DNA of 64,000 nt from Polycladidibacter stylochi (GTDB lineage: Bacteria; Pseudomonadota; Alphaproteobacteria; Rhizobiales; Stappiaceae): positions 1 through 64,000 of the forward strand of contig NZ_LLWE01000019.1 of NCBI RefSeq assembly GCF_001562055.1. Reading direction: 5' to 3'. The notes beneath the pieces are model-generated. The model searched no databases, was not told the origin of the DNA, and saw only the letters and a list, made by a program, of their open reading frames with translations. Shown piece after piece: positions 26,545-36,299 of the stretch (the first letter of the stretch is position 1; each line of letters opens with the position of its first letter). The position numbers and the translations under genes were made by a program.

Positions 26545-29331
26545 TTAGAAGTGGACTGAGCGGCTATCCAGCGGCTTTTGCAGTGGTGGTGCAAACTTGG
26601 TGAGGTCAATGCCCTTCACCGCTGCCTTGTACTCATCCAGCGTCGGTGTGCGACCCAAAATGGCCGAAAGCACAACAACTGGTGTGGAAGCCAGTAAAGA
26701 CTCGCCCTTCTTTTGTGCAGAATCTTCTACCACGCGGCCCTGGAACAGACGGGTCGAGGTTGCCAGAACAGTGTCCCCCTTTGCAGCCTTTTCCTGGTTA
26801 CCCATGCAAAGGTTACAGCCTGGGCGCTCCAGATACATGATGTTTTCGTATTCGGTGCGCGCTTTTGCTTTCGGCATCAGATCGTCGAACTCGAAACCGG
26901 AGTACTTTTGCAAAATCTCCCAGTCACCTTCTTCCTTCAACTCATCAATGATGTTGTAGGTCGGTGCTGCAACAACGAGAGGAGCCTTAAACTCGACCTT
27001 GTCGTTTTGCTCTTCCAGATTTTTCAACATCTGGGCAACAATCTTCATGTCGCCCTTGTGAACCATACAGGAACCAACGAAGCCCAGATCCACCTTCTTA
27101 TCGCCGCCATAGTAGGAAACAGGACGAATGGTGTCGTGGGTATAGCGCTTGGAAACGTCGTCGTTGTTGACATCCGGGTCAGCGATCATCGGCTCGTCGA
27201 TCTGGTCCAGATCCACCACAACCTCAGTGAAGTACTTGGCATTGTCATCTGGGGTCAGAGCAGATTTCTCGCCAGACTTGATCTGTGCAATACGCTTATC
27301 GGCTTTCGCGATCAATCCAGCCAGAACCTTTGCATCATTGTCCATGCCTTTGTCGATCATGATTTGGATGCGGTGCTTGGCCAGCTCTAGAGAGCCAATC
27401 AAGGTTTCATCGTTGGAGATACAGATTGAGGCCTTCGCCTTCATTTCTGCAGTCCAGTCGGTGAAGGTGAAGGCTTGGTCGGCAAGTAAGGTGCCAATGT
27501 GCACTTCAATGATGCGGCCTTGGAATACGTTGTCACCATGCTGTTTCAGCATCTGCGCCTGGGTTGCGTGCACCACATCGCGGAAGTCCATGTGGTCCTT
27601 CATAGAGCCTTTGAAGGTCACCTTGACAGACTCTGGAATTGGCATGGTGGCTTCACCGGTGGCCAGTGCGAGCGCTACAGTACCTGAATCGGCACCAAAG
27701 GCCACGCCTTTTGACATGCGGGTGTGGCTGTCGCCGCCAATGATGATGTCCCAGTCATCCACGGTGATGTCGTTGAGCACCTTGTGGATCACGTCGGTCA
27801 TGGCGTGGTAAACGCCCTTCGGATCACGCGCGGTAATCAGGCCGAACTTGTTCATGAACTTCATGAGTTTAGGGATGTTGGCCTGTGCCTTCAAATCCCA
27901 AACGGAAGCAGTGTGACAGCCAGACTGGTACGCGCCATCAACAGTTGGAGAAATGACGGTTGCCGCCATGGACTCCAACTCTTGCGAGGTCATCAGACCT
28001 GTGGTGTCCTGCGAACCGACAATGTTGACCTTAACGCGCACATCGGAACCGGCGTGCAGCGTTGCGCCCGGTGTTGTGCCAACGGCGTTGCGGTTAAAGA
28101 TCTTCTCTACAGCGGTTAGGCCCTGACCATCAATGGAGATCTCTTTGGAAGGCGCGAAAGCGGATTTCAGCTCAATGCCCAGTGTTTGCGATGCAAATGT
28201 TTGCAGCTTCTTACCAAACACAACAGCGTAGGAACCGCCAGCTTTCATAAACTCGACTTTTTGAGGTGTGAAGGCGGAGGAAATGTCCACCAGCTCTTTG
28301 TCGCCGTCATAGAGCTTTTTAGTCTTGGTATTGATGGTCAAAATCTTGCCGGTTTCAACGGAGTAGGCTTGTTCCAGCTCAGGATCGCCATTCTCGTCCA
28401 GCACCGGATTGCCATCTGCATCCAGCTTCTTGACCCAGTTTTTCAGATCAAGGCCGATACCGCCGGTCACACCAACTGTTGTCAGGAAGATTGGCGAAAT
28501 GCCGTTGGTGCCTGCAACAACCGGTGCAATATTGACAAAAGGAACGTAGGGGCTGGCCTGTTTGCCGGCCCAAAGTGCCACGTTGTTGACGCCGGACATA
28601 CGCGAGGAGCCCACGCCCATGGTGCCTTTTTCGGCAATCAGCATCACGCGGGCATCTGGGTTTGCTTTTTGCAACTCCTGAATTTCTGCCTGTGCTTCAG
28701 GGGAAATCATGCACTTTCCGTGCAGCTCACGGTCGGAGCGCGAGTGCGCCTGATTGCCTGGGGAAAGAAGGTCGGTGGAAATGTCGCCTTCACCGGCGAT
28801 GAAGGTCACAACCTTGATCTCTTCTTCTACCTCGGGAAGTTTGGTGAAGAACTCGGCTTTGGCGTAGCTTTCCAGAATGTCTTTTGCCACTGCATTGCCG
28901 GCTTTAAAGGCAGCTGCAAGGCGGTCTGTGTCGGCTTCATAAAGGAAGACTTGGGTCTTTAGAACCGCGGCAGCTTTGGCGGCAATGCCAGCATCATCCC
29001 CAAGCGCCAGATCAAGCAGCACCTCAACAGATGGGCCGCCCTTCATGTGCGACAGGAGCTCGAAAGCAAACTCAACCGTGATTTCGTTCAGGCTGACCTG
29101 ACCAAGAATGATTTCTTTAAGGAATTGGGCTTTTACACCGGCAGCGCTGGTGGTGCCGGGCAGGGTGTTGTAGATAAAAAAGTTTAGCGAGCTTTCACGG
29201 TGTTCATTGCCTGTGTCTTTAATCTGGGCAATCAACTCGGCAACCAGCGTGCCATCCTCAATTGGCTTGGGGTGCAAGCCCTCAAGTTTACGGGTTTCAA
29301 TTTCTTTTAAGTAGTCAGTGTACAAGCTCAT
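26545..29331 (-). CDS. acnB: Bifunctional aconitate hydratase 2 / 2-methylisocitrate dehydratase
   Basis: A 928-aa [4Fe-4S] enzyme of the AcnB family that isomerises citrate and isocitrate in the TCA cycle and can dehydrate 2-methylisocitrate. The N-terminal HEAT-like domain (about 1-160) and swivel domain characteristic of AcnB precede the catalytic part. The cluster ligands are Cys755 (GSCMVHKG), Cys839 and Cys842 (PGCNLCMGNQ). It is longer than the 865-aa E. coli enzyme, mostly through extra residues around 310-390 and in the last third. It is a single-gene unit with its own terminator. Confidence 0.97.
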   Translation of the reverse strand: MSLYTDYLKEIETRKLEGLHPKPIEDGTLVAELIAQIKDTGNEHRESSLNFFIYNTLPGTTSAAGVKAQFLKEIILGQVSLNEITVEFAFELLSHMKGGPSVEVLLDLALGDDAGIAAKAAAVLKTQVFLYEADTDRLAAAFKAGNAVAKDILESYAKAEFFTKLPEVEEEIKVVTFIAGEGDISTDLLSPGNQAHSRSDRELHGKCMISPEAQAEIQELQKANPDARVMLIAEKGTMGVGSSRMSGVNNVALWAGKQASPYVPFVNIAPVVAGTNGISPIFLTTVGVTGGIGLDLKNWVKKLDADGNPVLDENGDPELEQAYSVETGKILTINTKTKKLYDGDKELVDISSAFTPQKVEFMKAGGSYAVVFGKKLQTFASQTLGIELKSAFAPSKEISIDGQGLTAVEKIFNRNAVGTTPGATLHAGSDVRVKVNIVGSQDTTGLMTSQELESMAATVISPTVDGAYQSGCHTASVWDLKAQANIPKLMKFMNKFGLITARDPKGVYHAMTDVIHKVLNDITVDDWDIIIGGDSHTRMSKGVAFGADSGTVALALATGEATMPIPESVKVTFKGSMKDHMDFRDVVHATQAQMLKQHGDNVFQGRIIEVHIGTLLADQAFTFTDWTAEMKAKASICISNDETLIGSLELAKHRIQIMIDKGMDNDAKVLAGLIAKADKRIAQIKSGEKSALTPDDNAKYFTEVVVDLDQIDEPMIADPDVNNDDVSKRYTHDTIRPVSYYGGDKKVDLGFVGSCMVHKGDMKIVAQMLKNLEEQNDKVEFKAPLVVAAPTYNIIDELKEEGDWEILQKYSGFEFDDLMPKAKARTEYENIMYLERPGCNLCMGNQEKAAKGDTVLATSTRLFQGRVVEDSAQKKGESLLASTPVVVLSAILGRTPTLDEYKAAVKGIDLTKFAPPLQKPLDSRSVHF

Positions 29332-29649
29332 GATTTACCTGGCGATTTAGTGTTTGATATAGCTTGATTGCCGGGGAGCAGAAAATAACTGCAAGTACCG
29401 GTTAGCTTGGTTGTATGCGATTGTATACCATACCAATAGTGAAAGCAAGGCGATTCCCAGATTGGGACCGCCTTGCTTTCACCCTGTCAAAAGATAATTG
29501 TATAAACCTAGAAGCAATATCGCCCTAAAGAAAAATTAGTGTCTCGGCAAAAAATCTCGACCCAGTACTAAATCTAGAAGTGCTGCGTTTATCAAAACGG
29601 CAAACTTGGAAACGTACTCGGCATAATAGCCAATTTCATTAGAAAATAC
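29332..29649. other. Intergenic region with a long hairpin (29439-29482)
   Basis: No gene is seen here. Positions 29439-29451 (GTGAAAGCAAGGC) pair perfectly with 29470-29482. Inside them TCCCA (29455-29459) pairs with TGGGA (29463-29467). The 44-nt element stands 108 nt upstream of the acnB start and 168 nt past the chemoreceptor stop. No U-tract follows on the minus strand, so it may be a repeat-type element or leader structure rather than a simple terminator. Confidence 0.6.
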
Positions 29650-31707
29650 CTAGGCTTTCACAACATTGTTCAAGAAGCATTCAATTTCTTCAGTCAGTAA
29701 TTGTGTGCGATCATTAGCTTGCTTTGTAGCTGAGTGTACTGAGGCAGCATGTTTGTGGGTTTGCTGTGCCGATTGTGCCACCTTTTCGAAGTGCATTACG
29801 AGGCCATCGCTACCACTGGCTGCGACGCTTATACTATGGCTGATACTTTCAGTGGTCGCGACTTGCTCTTCAACATCTCGAGCCACTTGAGCTGTCAGCT
29901 TGTCGATTTCTGAAATGGTTTGAACGATCTCTTCAATTGTTTGTGCTGCACTTTCTGTATTCCCTTGAATTTCAGAGGTGACACGCTGAATTTCTTCGGT
30001 AGCCAAGCTGGTTTGATTGGCAAGGTCTTTAACTTCACCTGCAACAACAGCAAAACCGCGCCCAGCCTCGCCAGCTCGAGCGGCTTCAATCGTTGCATTT
30101 AAGGCAAGCAAATTCGTTCTATTGGCTATTTCCTGGATCAATGAAATAACATTATTGATTGAGTGTGTGCCATCAACCAAAGTGTGCATGATTTGTGCCG
30201 ATTCCACAGCTGCAGCAGATGTTTGCGTCATTGCAGAGGCTGTTGAAGCGATCTGATCGTTAATGTTGAGTGAGGTGGTTGCCAGTAGCTCTGCCGCTTG
30301 TGCCACATGCGAGACTTCCTGAGCTGTGGTATTGAGGTTATCATTGGCTTCAACTGCTTCACTAGATGCAGCCTCTGATATTTGTGTTAAACGTGTTGCA
30401 GAGCGGTCAAGAACCGAGGAGTTATCAGCCAGTTGACTGGTAATTTCTGCAGTATCCTGCCGAAATTTATCAATGAGCTTTTGAAGGTTTAAGGCGCGGT
30501 CGCGCGCTTGATGGTGTTCGTTGCGCTGTGTTTCCATAAGCTGATTGCGCTCTATGAGGTTTTCCTTAAATGTTTCAAGCGCTGCATAAATTCGGATGAG
30601 TTCTTTTACCTGCAAAATCTTATGGGGTTTTCGATAATCACTTGCCCCGCTTGCTAAAGCATGGATTTGCGAAATGGCAACCTGTAGCGGCTTAACGATA
30701 TTGCGTGTCAACAATAAAGCCATGCAAATACCAGAAGCTATAGCAAACAATCCCGCTAAAATTGAACCGCGAAATAACATAGCGCTTTTTTGCTGAATTT
30801 CATCGGCGAGAGCACTCACGCTTTGGTCAAAATCCTGATGAATTTGGCTAATTGTTTTTTGGCTTTCGTCTAAATGGGCAAGGCTGCGTGTAAGTTCACG
30901 TTCTTCGCCCGTAACTGCTCCAAAAAACTGATTGGTATTTTGAACCAGTTGATCACGATCTCTAGCCGCATATTTTAGAACGGTACGTTGTTTTCGTGGT
31001 AAGCCGGTGAAGTAACTCTTTGCCTTTAGAAGACTGCCGCCAAGCCCGCTAATTTTGCTTTGCAGTACCTCTCGCACTTCCTCGGTGGGGCTGAAGGAAA
31101 ACTGATTAACAGCAGCCAAGGTTTCGTTCGCAGCAAAGTTGAGTTCGTGAGAAAAAGAAGGCGCTGCTCCACCTAATTCATTCAATTTATTAACCACTGC
31201 GACAATGGACTTAGCTAGAGTATTAGAGTTATTTCCAACAGCTGTTGCCGAGTTTGCTTTAGCACGCCGAGCCGCCAATAATTTCAGCAAATCCTCTGGC
31301 ATTTGTGCAAGAGATGCATCAAGAGTATCTGCCTGCTCATAATAGTGATGCTGTCTTAGCCAGTTACTGGCTTCAGATATTTGCACCTCAGCGGGATGAA
31401 GTAATGAAGCGATAAGTTGCTTTTCGCCATCATTCATTTGCGGGGCGACCAGCTCCGATACCTTGCGGTCTAACCCGCTAATCTCTTGTAATACTTCAGC
31501 AAGAGTGATCAATCCCTCCCGCTTTTCGTTCATTCTGTTAACGGCACCATCAATCTCGTTTGATTGATAATAGGTGAAAACAGAAGTAAAGGCTGTAACG
31601 CTAATCAAGAAGACAAAGCCATTGATCATGCGCGTTTGTATGGTGGGGAACAGCCTGCCATAGCATCGTCTAAATAGTCTGGGGAGGGAGTCAAACAGTT
31701 TTTGCAT
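29650..31707 (-). CDS. Methyl-accepting chemotaxis protein
   Basis: A 685-aa chemoreceptor. A first membrane helix (about 27-47) is followed by a large, mainly helical periplasmic sensor (about 48-310). A second helix (about 312-334), a HAMP region (about 335-390) and a cytoplasmic signalling coiled coil come next. The hairpin tip [20 protein letters not shown] is complete, so it should couple to CheA/CheW. The long all-helical sensor resembles helical-bundle sensors, but the ligand cannot be predicted. No che genes are nearby. Confidence 0.93.
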   Translation of the reverse strand: MQKLFDSLPRLFRRCYGRLFPTIQTRMINGFVFLISVTAFTSVFTYYQSNEIDGAVNRMNEKREGLITLAEVLQEISGLDRKVSELVAPQMNDGEKQLIASLLHPAEVQISEASNWLRQHHYYEQADTLDASLAQMPEDLLKLLAARRAKANSATAVGNNSNTLAKSIVAVVNKLNELGGAAPSFSHELNFAANETLAAVNQFSFSPTEEVREVLQSKISGLGGSLLKAKSYFTGLPRKQRTVLKYAARDRDQLVQNTNQFFGAVTGEERELTRSLAHLDESQKTISQIHQDFDQSVSALADEIQQKSAMLFRGSILAGLFAIASGICMALLLTRNIVKPLQVAISQIHALASGASDYRKPHKILQVKELIRIYAALETFKENLIERNQLMETQRNEHHQARDRALNLQKLIDKFRQDTAEITSQLADNSSVLDRSATRLTQISEAASSEAVEANDNLNTTAQEVSHVAQAAELLATTSLNINDQIASTASAMTQTSAAAVESAQIMHTLVDGTHSINNVISLIQEIANRTNLLALNATIEAARAGEAGRGFAVVAGEVKDLANQTSLATEEIQRVTSEIQGNTESAAQTIEEIVQTISEIDKLTAQVARDVEEQVATTESISHSISVAASGSDGLVMHFEKVAQSAQQTHKHAASVHSATKQANDRTQLLTEEIECFLNNVVKA

Positions 31708-31917
31708 TTAAGTTTCTTCGATTAATGCCATTGGCGATATTTTTATAAAGTTACCGCGCAAGCCCTATGACAGTTTTGTGAAACTTTTTTAAAAGTGGTT
31801 CTAAAATGCTAAATTATTTATACTTTTAATGCTGGTGCCAATTAAATAAGCGCCTCAAAAACAAAAGCGTTATTGAGTTAACAGTGACTATATAAATCAG
31901 TATTTGAAACTTGATAG

Positions 31918-32679
31918 CTATACGTGTTGGCCGCCATTAATATGTATCTCGGCACCATTGACATAAGTTGATGGCGCAGAACACAGGAAGTAAATGGTTT
32001 CGGCAACTTCTTTGGTTGCTCCCAAGCGCCGTAATGGTATTGTTTCGACTATTTTTTCAGTGCCGGGAGACAAAATTGACGTATCAATTTCGCCCGGCGC
32101 AATTGCGTTTACGCGGATGCCGTGAGGCCCAAAATCTGCGGCCATTTCCCGTGTTAGCGCGGCAAGTGCGGCTTTTGATGTCGCATAAGCCGTTCCAGCA
32201 AACGGATGCACCCGGCTTCCCGCAATACTCGTAACATTAACAACAGCACCCTGAGCAGCTTTGAGCTCATCAAATAGGCCGCGCGCCAGAATAATTGGTG
32301 CAAAAAAATTCACCTGAAATACCGTTTGCCAAGTATCCATTGGTGTATTGCGCGAATCCAGCCGTTGTCCGTCAGAGTCCTTAGGGCTTATGCCTGCATT
32401 ATTAACCAAAGCATGTAGTTTTGAATCATTCGCTTTTAAACGTTCTTTTATTAGTGGTATAGCAGCATTAAGGCTTTCAGGTGATCCAAGGTCAACTTCA
32501 ATATGATCTTCGGGCCCAGAAGGCCATGGGCATTTATCGGAAAAAGGCTGCCGAGAGCATGTAATAACACGGTATCCTGCCGATGAAAATTTTTTAACAG
32601 TTGCATGGCCAATACCACGGCTTGCACCCGTTAATACGATTGTAGGGCGTTCATCAGTTTTGAAAGGGGTGCTATTCAT
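31918..32679 (-). CDS. SDR family oxidoreductase
   Basis: A 253-aa classical short-chain dehydrogenase. It has the cofactor motif T-G-A-S-R-G-I-G (17-24), N-N-A-G (about 94-97), catalytic Ser in VTSIAG, and Tyr-x-x-x-Lys in AYATSKAA (about 155-162). Arg after strand 2 (CSRQPF) suggests NADP(H). The substrate is unknown. It is not adjacent to a pathway: a chemoreceptor lies downstream and the divergent bfd-bfr pair upstream. It is only distantly similar to the SDR at 22361-23116. Confidence 0.9.
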   Translation of the reverse strand: MNSTPFKTDERPTIVLTGASRGIGHATVKKFSSAGYRVITCSRQPFSDKCPWPSGPEDHIEVDLGSPESLNAAIPLIKERLKANDSKLHALVNNAGISPKDSDGQRLDSRNTPMDTWQTVFQVNFFAPIILARGLFDELKAAQGAVVNVTSIAGSRVHPFAGTAYATSKAALAALTREMAADFGPHGIRVNAIAPGEIDTSILSPGTEKIVETIPLRRLGATKEVAETIYFLCSAPSTYVNGAEIHINGGQHV

Positions 32680-32792
32680 AGTGAAGGCCCTATGTTACTC
32701 TGAGCTTAAAGGCGCATAATCTCTGGTTCGTTGCAAGCAGCCCTCTATATAAGACCAAAATACGACTAAGGAAACCGGCTAGCCCATAAACA

Positions 32793-32999
32793 ATGATAAT
32801 TTGTCACTGCAATGTCATCACAGACACCGAAATTAAACAAGCGGCCAAAGAAATTCTAAGTGCACCCAACCGTTCGGTTTGCACACCCGGCGCTATATTC
32901 CGGCAGTTGGGCAAAAAGCCGAACTGTGGCGGCTGCTTTAACTCTATTATTGAGATAATTGTTAAGCAAATGGAAGAAGAGAGCGAAGCTGGACAATAA
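32793..32999 (+). CDS. bfd: Bacterioferritin-associated ferredoxin
   Basis: A 68-aa [2Fe-2S] protein. The cluster ligands are predicted as Cys4 and Cys6 (ICHCN) and Cys45 and Cys48 (NCGGC), the Bfd arrangement. Bfd binds bacterioferritin and passes electrons to the ferric core so iron can be released. It lies 51 nt upstream of bfr and is read in the same direction, which supports the assignment. An extra Cys30 is also present. Confidence 0.92.
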   Translation: MIICHCNVITDTEIKQAAKEILSAPNRSVCTPGAIFRQLGKKPNCGGCFNSIIEIIVKQMEEESEAGQ

Positions 33000-33016
33000 T
33001 TTAGATTTATTCTAAT
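33000..33016. promoter_or_regulatory. Irr box (iron control element) before bfr
   Basis: TTTAGAT-TTA-TTCTAAT matches the TTTAGAA-N3-TTCTAAA iron control element of the heme-dependent regulator Irr at 12 of its 14 fixed positions and is itself a near palindrome. It starts at the base after the bfd stop codon and ends 34 nt before the bfr start. In related bacteria Irr represses bfr when iron is low. Confidence 0.65.
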
Positions 33017-33050
33017 CTGATAGCAACATATACGCAAAGGAGTGATGCTG

Positions 33051-33536
33051 ATGAAGGGCGAGCCTAAGGTACTAGAATATTTAAATAAATCTCTGCGGCA
33101 TGAGTTAACCGCAGTGAATCAGTATTGGCTTCACTATCGTTTGGTTGAGGATTGGGGCTTTACCAAACTGGCTAAAAAGGAGCGTGAAGAGTCAATTGAG
33201 GAAATGCAACATGCCGATAAAATTATCGCGCGGATCATTTTCCTTGAAGGGCATCCAAACTTACAACAGCTGGACCCGCTTCGTATCGGCCAAAATGTCA
33301 AAGAAGTTATCGAAGCAGACTTGGCTGGCGAATATTCAGCACGCGCTCTTTATAAAGAAGCCCGCGAAGTATGCCGTGAAGAAGGTGATTATGTCACCAT
33401 GCAGCTTTTTGAAGAGCTGATGGCGGACGAAGAAGGCCACATTGACTTCTTGGAAACCCAATTGGAACTAATCGACTCGATCGGCGTTGAAAACTACGGC
33501 CTGTTACAGGCAGCCCCAGCCAACGAAGCTGAATAA
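33051..33536 (+). CDS. bfr: Bacterioferritin
   Basis: A 161-aa heme-containing iron-storage protein forming 24-subunit shells. Ferroxidase ligands are present in the four-helix bundle: [15 protein letters not shown] with a Glu, EEMQHADK with Glu and His, and [13 protein letters not shown] near the C terminus. The heme-ligating Met of the EEMQHAD segment is retained. The ATG at 33051 is chosen over GTG/ATG codons 6-9 nt upstream because AAAGGAG (33036-33042) is 8 nt before it and the M-K-G-x-x-K-V start fits the family. It is controlled by the Irr box just upstream. Confidence 0.97.
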   Translation: MKGEPKVLEYLNKSLRHELTAVNQYWLHYRLVEDWGFTKLAKKEREESIEEMQHADKIIARIIFLEGHPNLQQLDPLRIGQNVKEVIEADLAGEYSARALYKEAREVCREEGDYVTMQLFEELMADEEGHIDFLETQLELIDSIGVENYGLLQAAPANEAE

Positions 33537-33564
33537 GACATAAAGTCAACAATCGCAAACAGAG

Positions 33565-33590
33565 AAAACCGGCCGCGTGCCGGTTTTGTC
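33565..33590. terminator. Terminator between convergent bfr and hrpB
   Basis: A perfect 9-bp stem AAAACCGGC (33565-33573) with GCCGGTTTT (33579-33587) and a 5-nt loop. It is flanked by A and T runs and can serve both the plus-strand bfr and the minus-strand hrpB. Confidence 0.85.
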
Positions 33591-33603
33591 ATATTATCGT
33601 CAG

Positions 33604-36075
33604 CTACTTACGTTGTTTGGCCCTACGGGTTGCTTCTGCCTCTAAAGGGTTATCTGGCCAATAATGCTTTGGGTACTGGCCGCGCATATCGGCCTTAACA
33701 TCGCGCCAGGAACCGGCCCAAAACCCGGGCAAATCGCCAGTTATTTGTATTGCGCGTTGAGCTGGTGAAAGCAGCTCTAACATCAACTGAACTTGCCCAT
33801 TACAAATGGAGGGGTGCTGGCTGAGACCAAACAACTCTTGGACCCGGACACGCAATGTGGGCCCAAGTTCAGCACCGTAATCGATAGCAATGCGGGAACC
33901 CGTTGGGACAACAAAGTGCGAGGGAGCTGCACTATCCATTTGTTTTTTCAAATCAAATGGCACCATCATTGCGAGTGCATCCCCAAGAATTTGAGTATTT
34001 ACTTGCTCGAGTTTGCTTAGGCCGCCCACAAAGGGGGCAAGCCAGCTAAAGTCCCGATCAAGAGCTGTATCGCTGACGTCTGGCCACTCGGGTCCTAACT
34101 CTTGGCGTAAATATCCAAGGCGGGCACGCAGCAACAGTTGCTCTTTGCTCCATGGCAAGCGCGCGCTGCCCCTTTTTTTTAAAAAGTCCAGAAGAGCGTG
34201 ACTAAGGTCCTCATCGCTTATCTGGGTCATTTTCCGCTCGTCAATAACCAGCTTACCTAAGCAGGTTTGAATGTGGGCTGCGACCACGCCGCTTTCGTTC
34301 AAGCCAATTTGTTTTCGTTCAACCAGTTGTTTTGCATAACGATTTTCTAGATCCTGACGATCATAGGGGGCGCATAGATAAATACGGCTATTGGCTGCAG
34401 TTCCTTGAACCTCGGCAACACTTATAAAGGCAGTACGTGCCAGTGCATCGTCTTCGCTTAATTTCGCACCCCGCCCATTACTCAAGCGAAACCGGCCGTT
34501 AGCACCGCGCTGCTGTGCAATCCGGTCTGGGTAGGCAAGGCTCAAGATATCTGCGGCCTCTTCAAAGTTCATAGGCCCATCATTGCTGCCACCCACCATT
34601 TTACACCAACGTGAAGATTGCCGCTTCATATCCATATCGCGAGGGCTTTTGCCACTAATAAACATACGTAATCGTTGACGTAAGTCTGTCGATTTCCCCC
34701 CCAAACCGGGTTCGCTCAAAATAGCTGCAATATGCGCTGCAAGTGGTGCGTTCTTCTCCTCACCGGCTTGAACCAGCATATGCGCCAAGCGCGGTTGTAG
34801 GGGTAACTTCGCAAGCCGGCCACCTTGTTTTGTTATGTGGCCCTTTTCATCCAACGCATCTAATAGTTTAAGTAAATCAATGGCCTCTTGCCACGCGTAA
34901 GGCGGCGGCGGGCTAATGAACTTCAGCGCCTGCGGGTCTTGCACACCCCAACTTGCAAGAGAAAGAGCAAAGCTGGAGAGCTCACTTTCCAGTATTTCAG
35001 CACGGTCGTGCTTTGGAAAGGCATTGGTTTGGGCTTGCTCCCATAACCGGTAACAAACACCGGGTTCGGTACGACCGGCACGCCCTCGGCGTTGATCGGC
35101 ACTGGCCCTTGAAACTTTTGTTGTCTCTAGCCGCGTTAACCCCGATTGAGGGTCATATTTGGGTACCCGGGCCAAGCCGCAATCGACCACTACCCGTACA
35201 CCTTCTATTGTGAGGGAAGTTTGTGCAATGGACGTGGTGAGAACAACCTTTCGCCGTCCGGTTGCAGGAGGCCGTATAGCCTTATCTTGTTGCTTGCTGT
35301 CCAACGCCCCATAAAGCGGAGTTATATCAATATGTTCTGCAACGCGTCCGCTCAAGTTCTTTTGAACAGCCATTATTTCGCGTTGTCCGGGTAGGAATAC
35401 CAGCACCGAGCCTTGTTGTTCGGCTAATGCAACCTTCACGGCGTTGGCCACTTCCTTTTCAAGTGGCTGTGCTGCATTGCGTCCAAGATAGATGGTTTCA
35501 ACCGGAAACTGGCGGCCACTACTTTGTACCAGCGGGACATGGCCTAAAATGCTGGTAAGTCCTTCATGATCAAGCGTTGCGGACATGGGAACCAGTCTTA
35601 AATCTTCGCGCAATGCTTCTTGACAGTCCAAAGCCAATGCAAGGCTTAGGTCGCTATCTAACGATCTTTCATGAAATTCATCAAATAAAACAATGCCGAT
35701 ACCGTTAAGTTCGGGGTCATCTTGTATCATGCGGACAAAAACGCCTTCGGTGACAACCTCGATTTGTGTTCTCTTGGAAACTTTGCTTTCCATACGAACA
35801 CGGTAGCCGACCCTTTCGCCAACGTTCTCGCCAAGGGTATACGCCATGCGTCTGGCTGCGGCTCTGGCCGCTAGGCGTCTTGGCTCGAGCACTATGATTT
35901 TTTGTCCCTTTAGGAAGGGGAGAGTTAAAAGGGAAAGCGGCACTAACGTTGTTTTACCCGCACCCGGTTCAGCCACAAGGATTAAACGATTATGGGTTTC
36001 CAGCTTACCCAAAAGTTCAGGCAGAACCGCCTTGATAGGCAAATCACTGGTGGCGTGTGGGGCAGCGGTCTTCAT
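33604..36075 (-). CDS. hrpB: ATP-dependent RNA helicase HrpB
   Basis: An 823-aa DEAH/DExH-type helicase. Walker A is GAGKTT (38-43) and the DExH box reads DEFH (132-135). The SAT motif (MSATL) and the C-terminal helicase signature (QRRGRAGRTEPGVCYR) are also present. The C-terminal third contains the HrpB-specific region and a basic tail. The cellular RNA target of HrpB is generally unknown. It is transcribed alone, converging on bfr. Confidence 0.96.
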   Translation of the reverse strand: MKTAAPHATSDLPIKAVLPELLGKLETHNRLILVAEPGAGKTTLVPLSLLTLPFLKGQKIIVLEPRRLAARAAARRMAYTLGENVGERVGYRVRMESKVSKRTQIEVVTEGVFVRMIQDDPELNGIGIVLFDEFHERSLDSDLSLALALDCQEALREDLRLVPMSATLDHEGLTSILGHVPLVQSSGRQFPVETIYLGRNAAQPLEKEVANAVKVALAEQQGSVLVFLPGQREIMAVQKNLSGRVAEHIDITPLYGALDSKQQDKAIRPPATGRRKVVLTTSIAQTSLTIEGVRVVVDCGLARVPKYDPQSGLTRLETTKVSRASADQRRGRAGRTEPGVCYRLWEQAQTNAFPKHDRAEILESELSSFALSLASWGVQDPQALKFISPPPPYAWQEAIDLLKLLDALDEKGHITKQGGRLAKLPLQPRLAHMLVQAGEEKNAPLAAHIAAILSEPGLGGKSTDLRQRLRMFISGKSPRDMDMKRQSSRWCKMVGGSNDGPMNFEEAADILSLAYPDRIAQQRGANGRFRLSNGRGAKLSEDDALARTAFISVAEVQGTAANSRIYLCAPYDRQDLENRYAKQLVERKQIGLNESGVVAAHIQTCLGKLVIDERKMTQISDEDLSHALLDFLKKRGSARLPWSKEQLLLRARLGYLRQELGPEWPDVSDTALDRDFSWLAPFVGGLSKLEQVNTQILGDALAMMVPFDLKKQMDSAAPSHFVVPTGSRIAIDYGAELGPTLRVRVQELFGLSQHPSICNGQVQLMLELLSPAQRAIQITGDLPGFWAGSWRDVKADMRGQYPKHYWPDNPLEAEATRRAKQRK

Positions 36076-36251
36076 GGCAAATCACAGTAGCTAAGTAATT
36101 AGAGAACTTAGATTTCTAATTAGTTATTCAGCACTGTGAAAGCAAGACAAACCATAAAAATGTCGAGGGACGATAAACTGTCTAAATCGGCTACAAATAG
36201 GGTGCAAAATGAGTGCAAACCCTCTCAATAATGGTCAAGATCGATCATAAA

Positions 36252-36272
36252 TGAGCGCAGTGTATGCGCTCA
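36252..36272 (-). terminator. Possible terminator of mgsA-glk
   Basis: A perfect 8-bp stem TGAGCGCA (36252-36259) with TGCGCTCA (36265-36272) and a 5-nt loop, 28 nt past the glk stop codon. The following minus-strand sequence ATTTATG is only weakly T-rich. Confidence 0.45.
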
Positions 36273-36299
36273 CAATGAAATACCTGCCAAAAATCTAGT

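Noticed and set aside
27149-28962. Long plus-strand frames of 220 and 258 aa
   Set aside because: Antisense shadows of acnB, caused by its codon bias. No start signals or known motifs.
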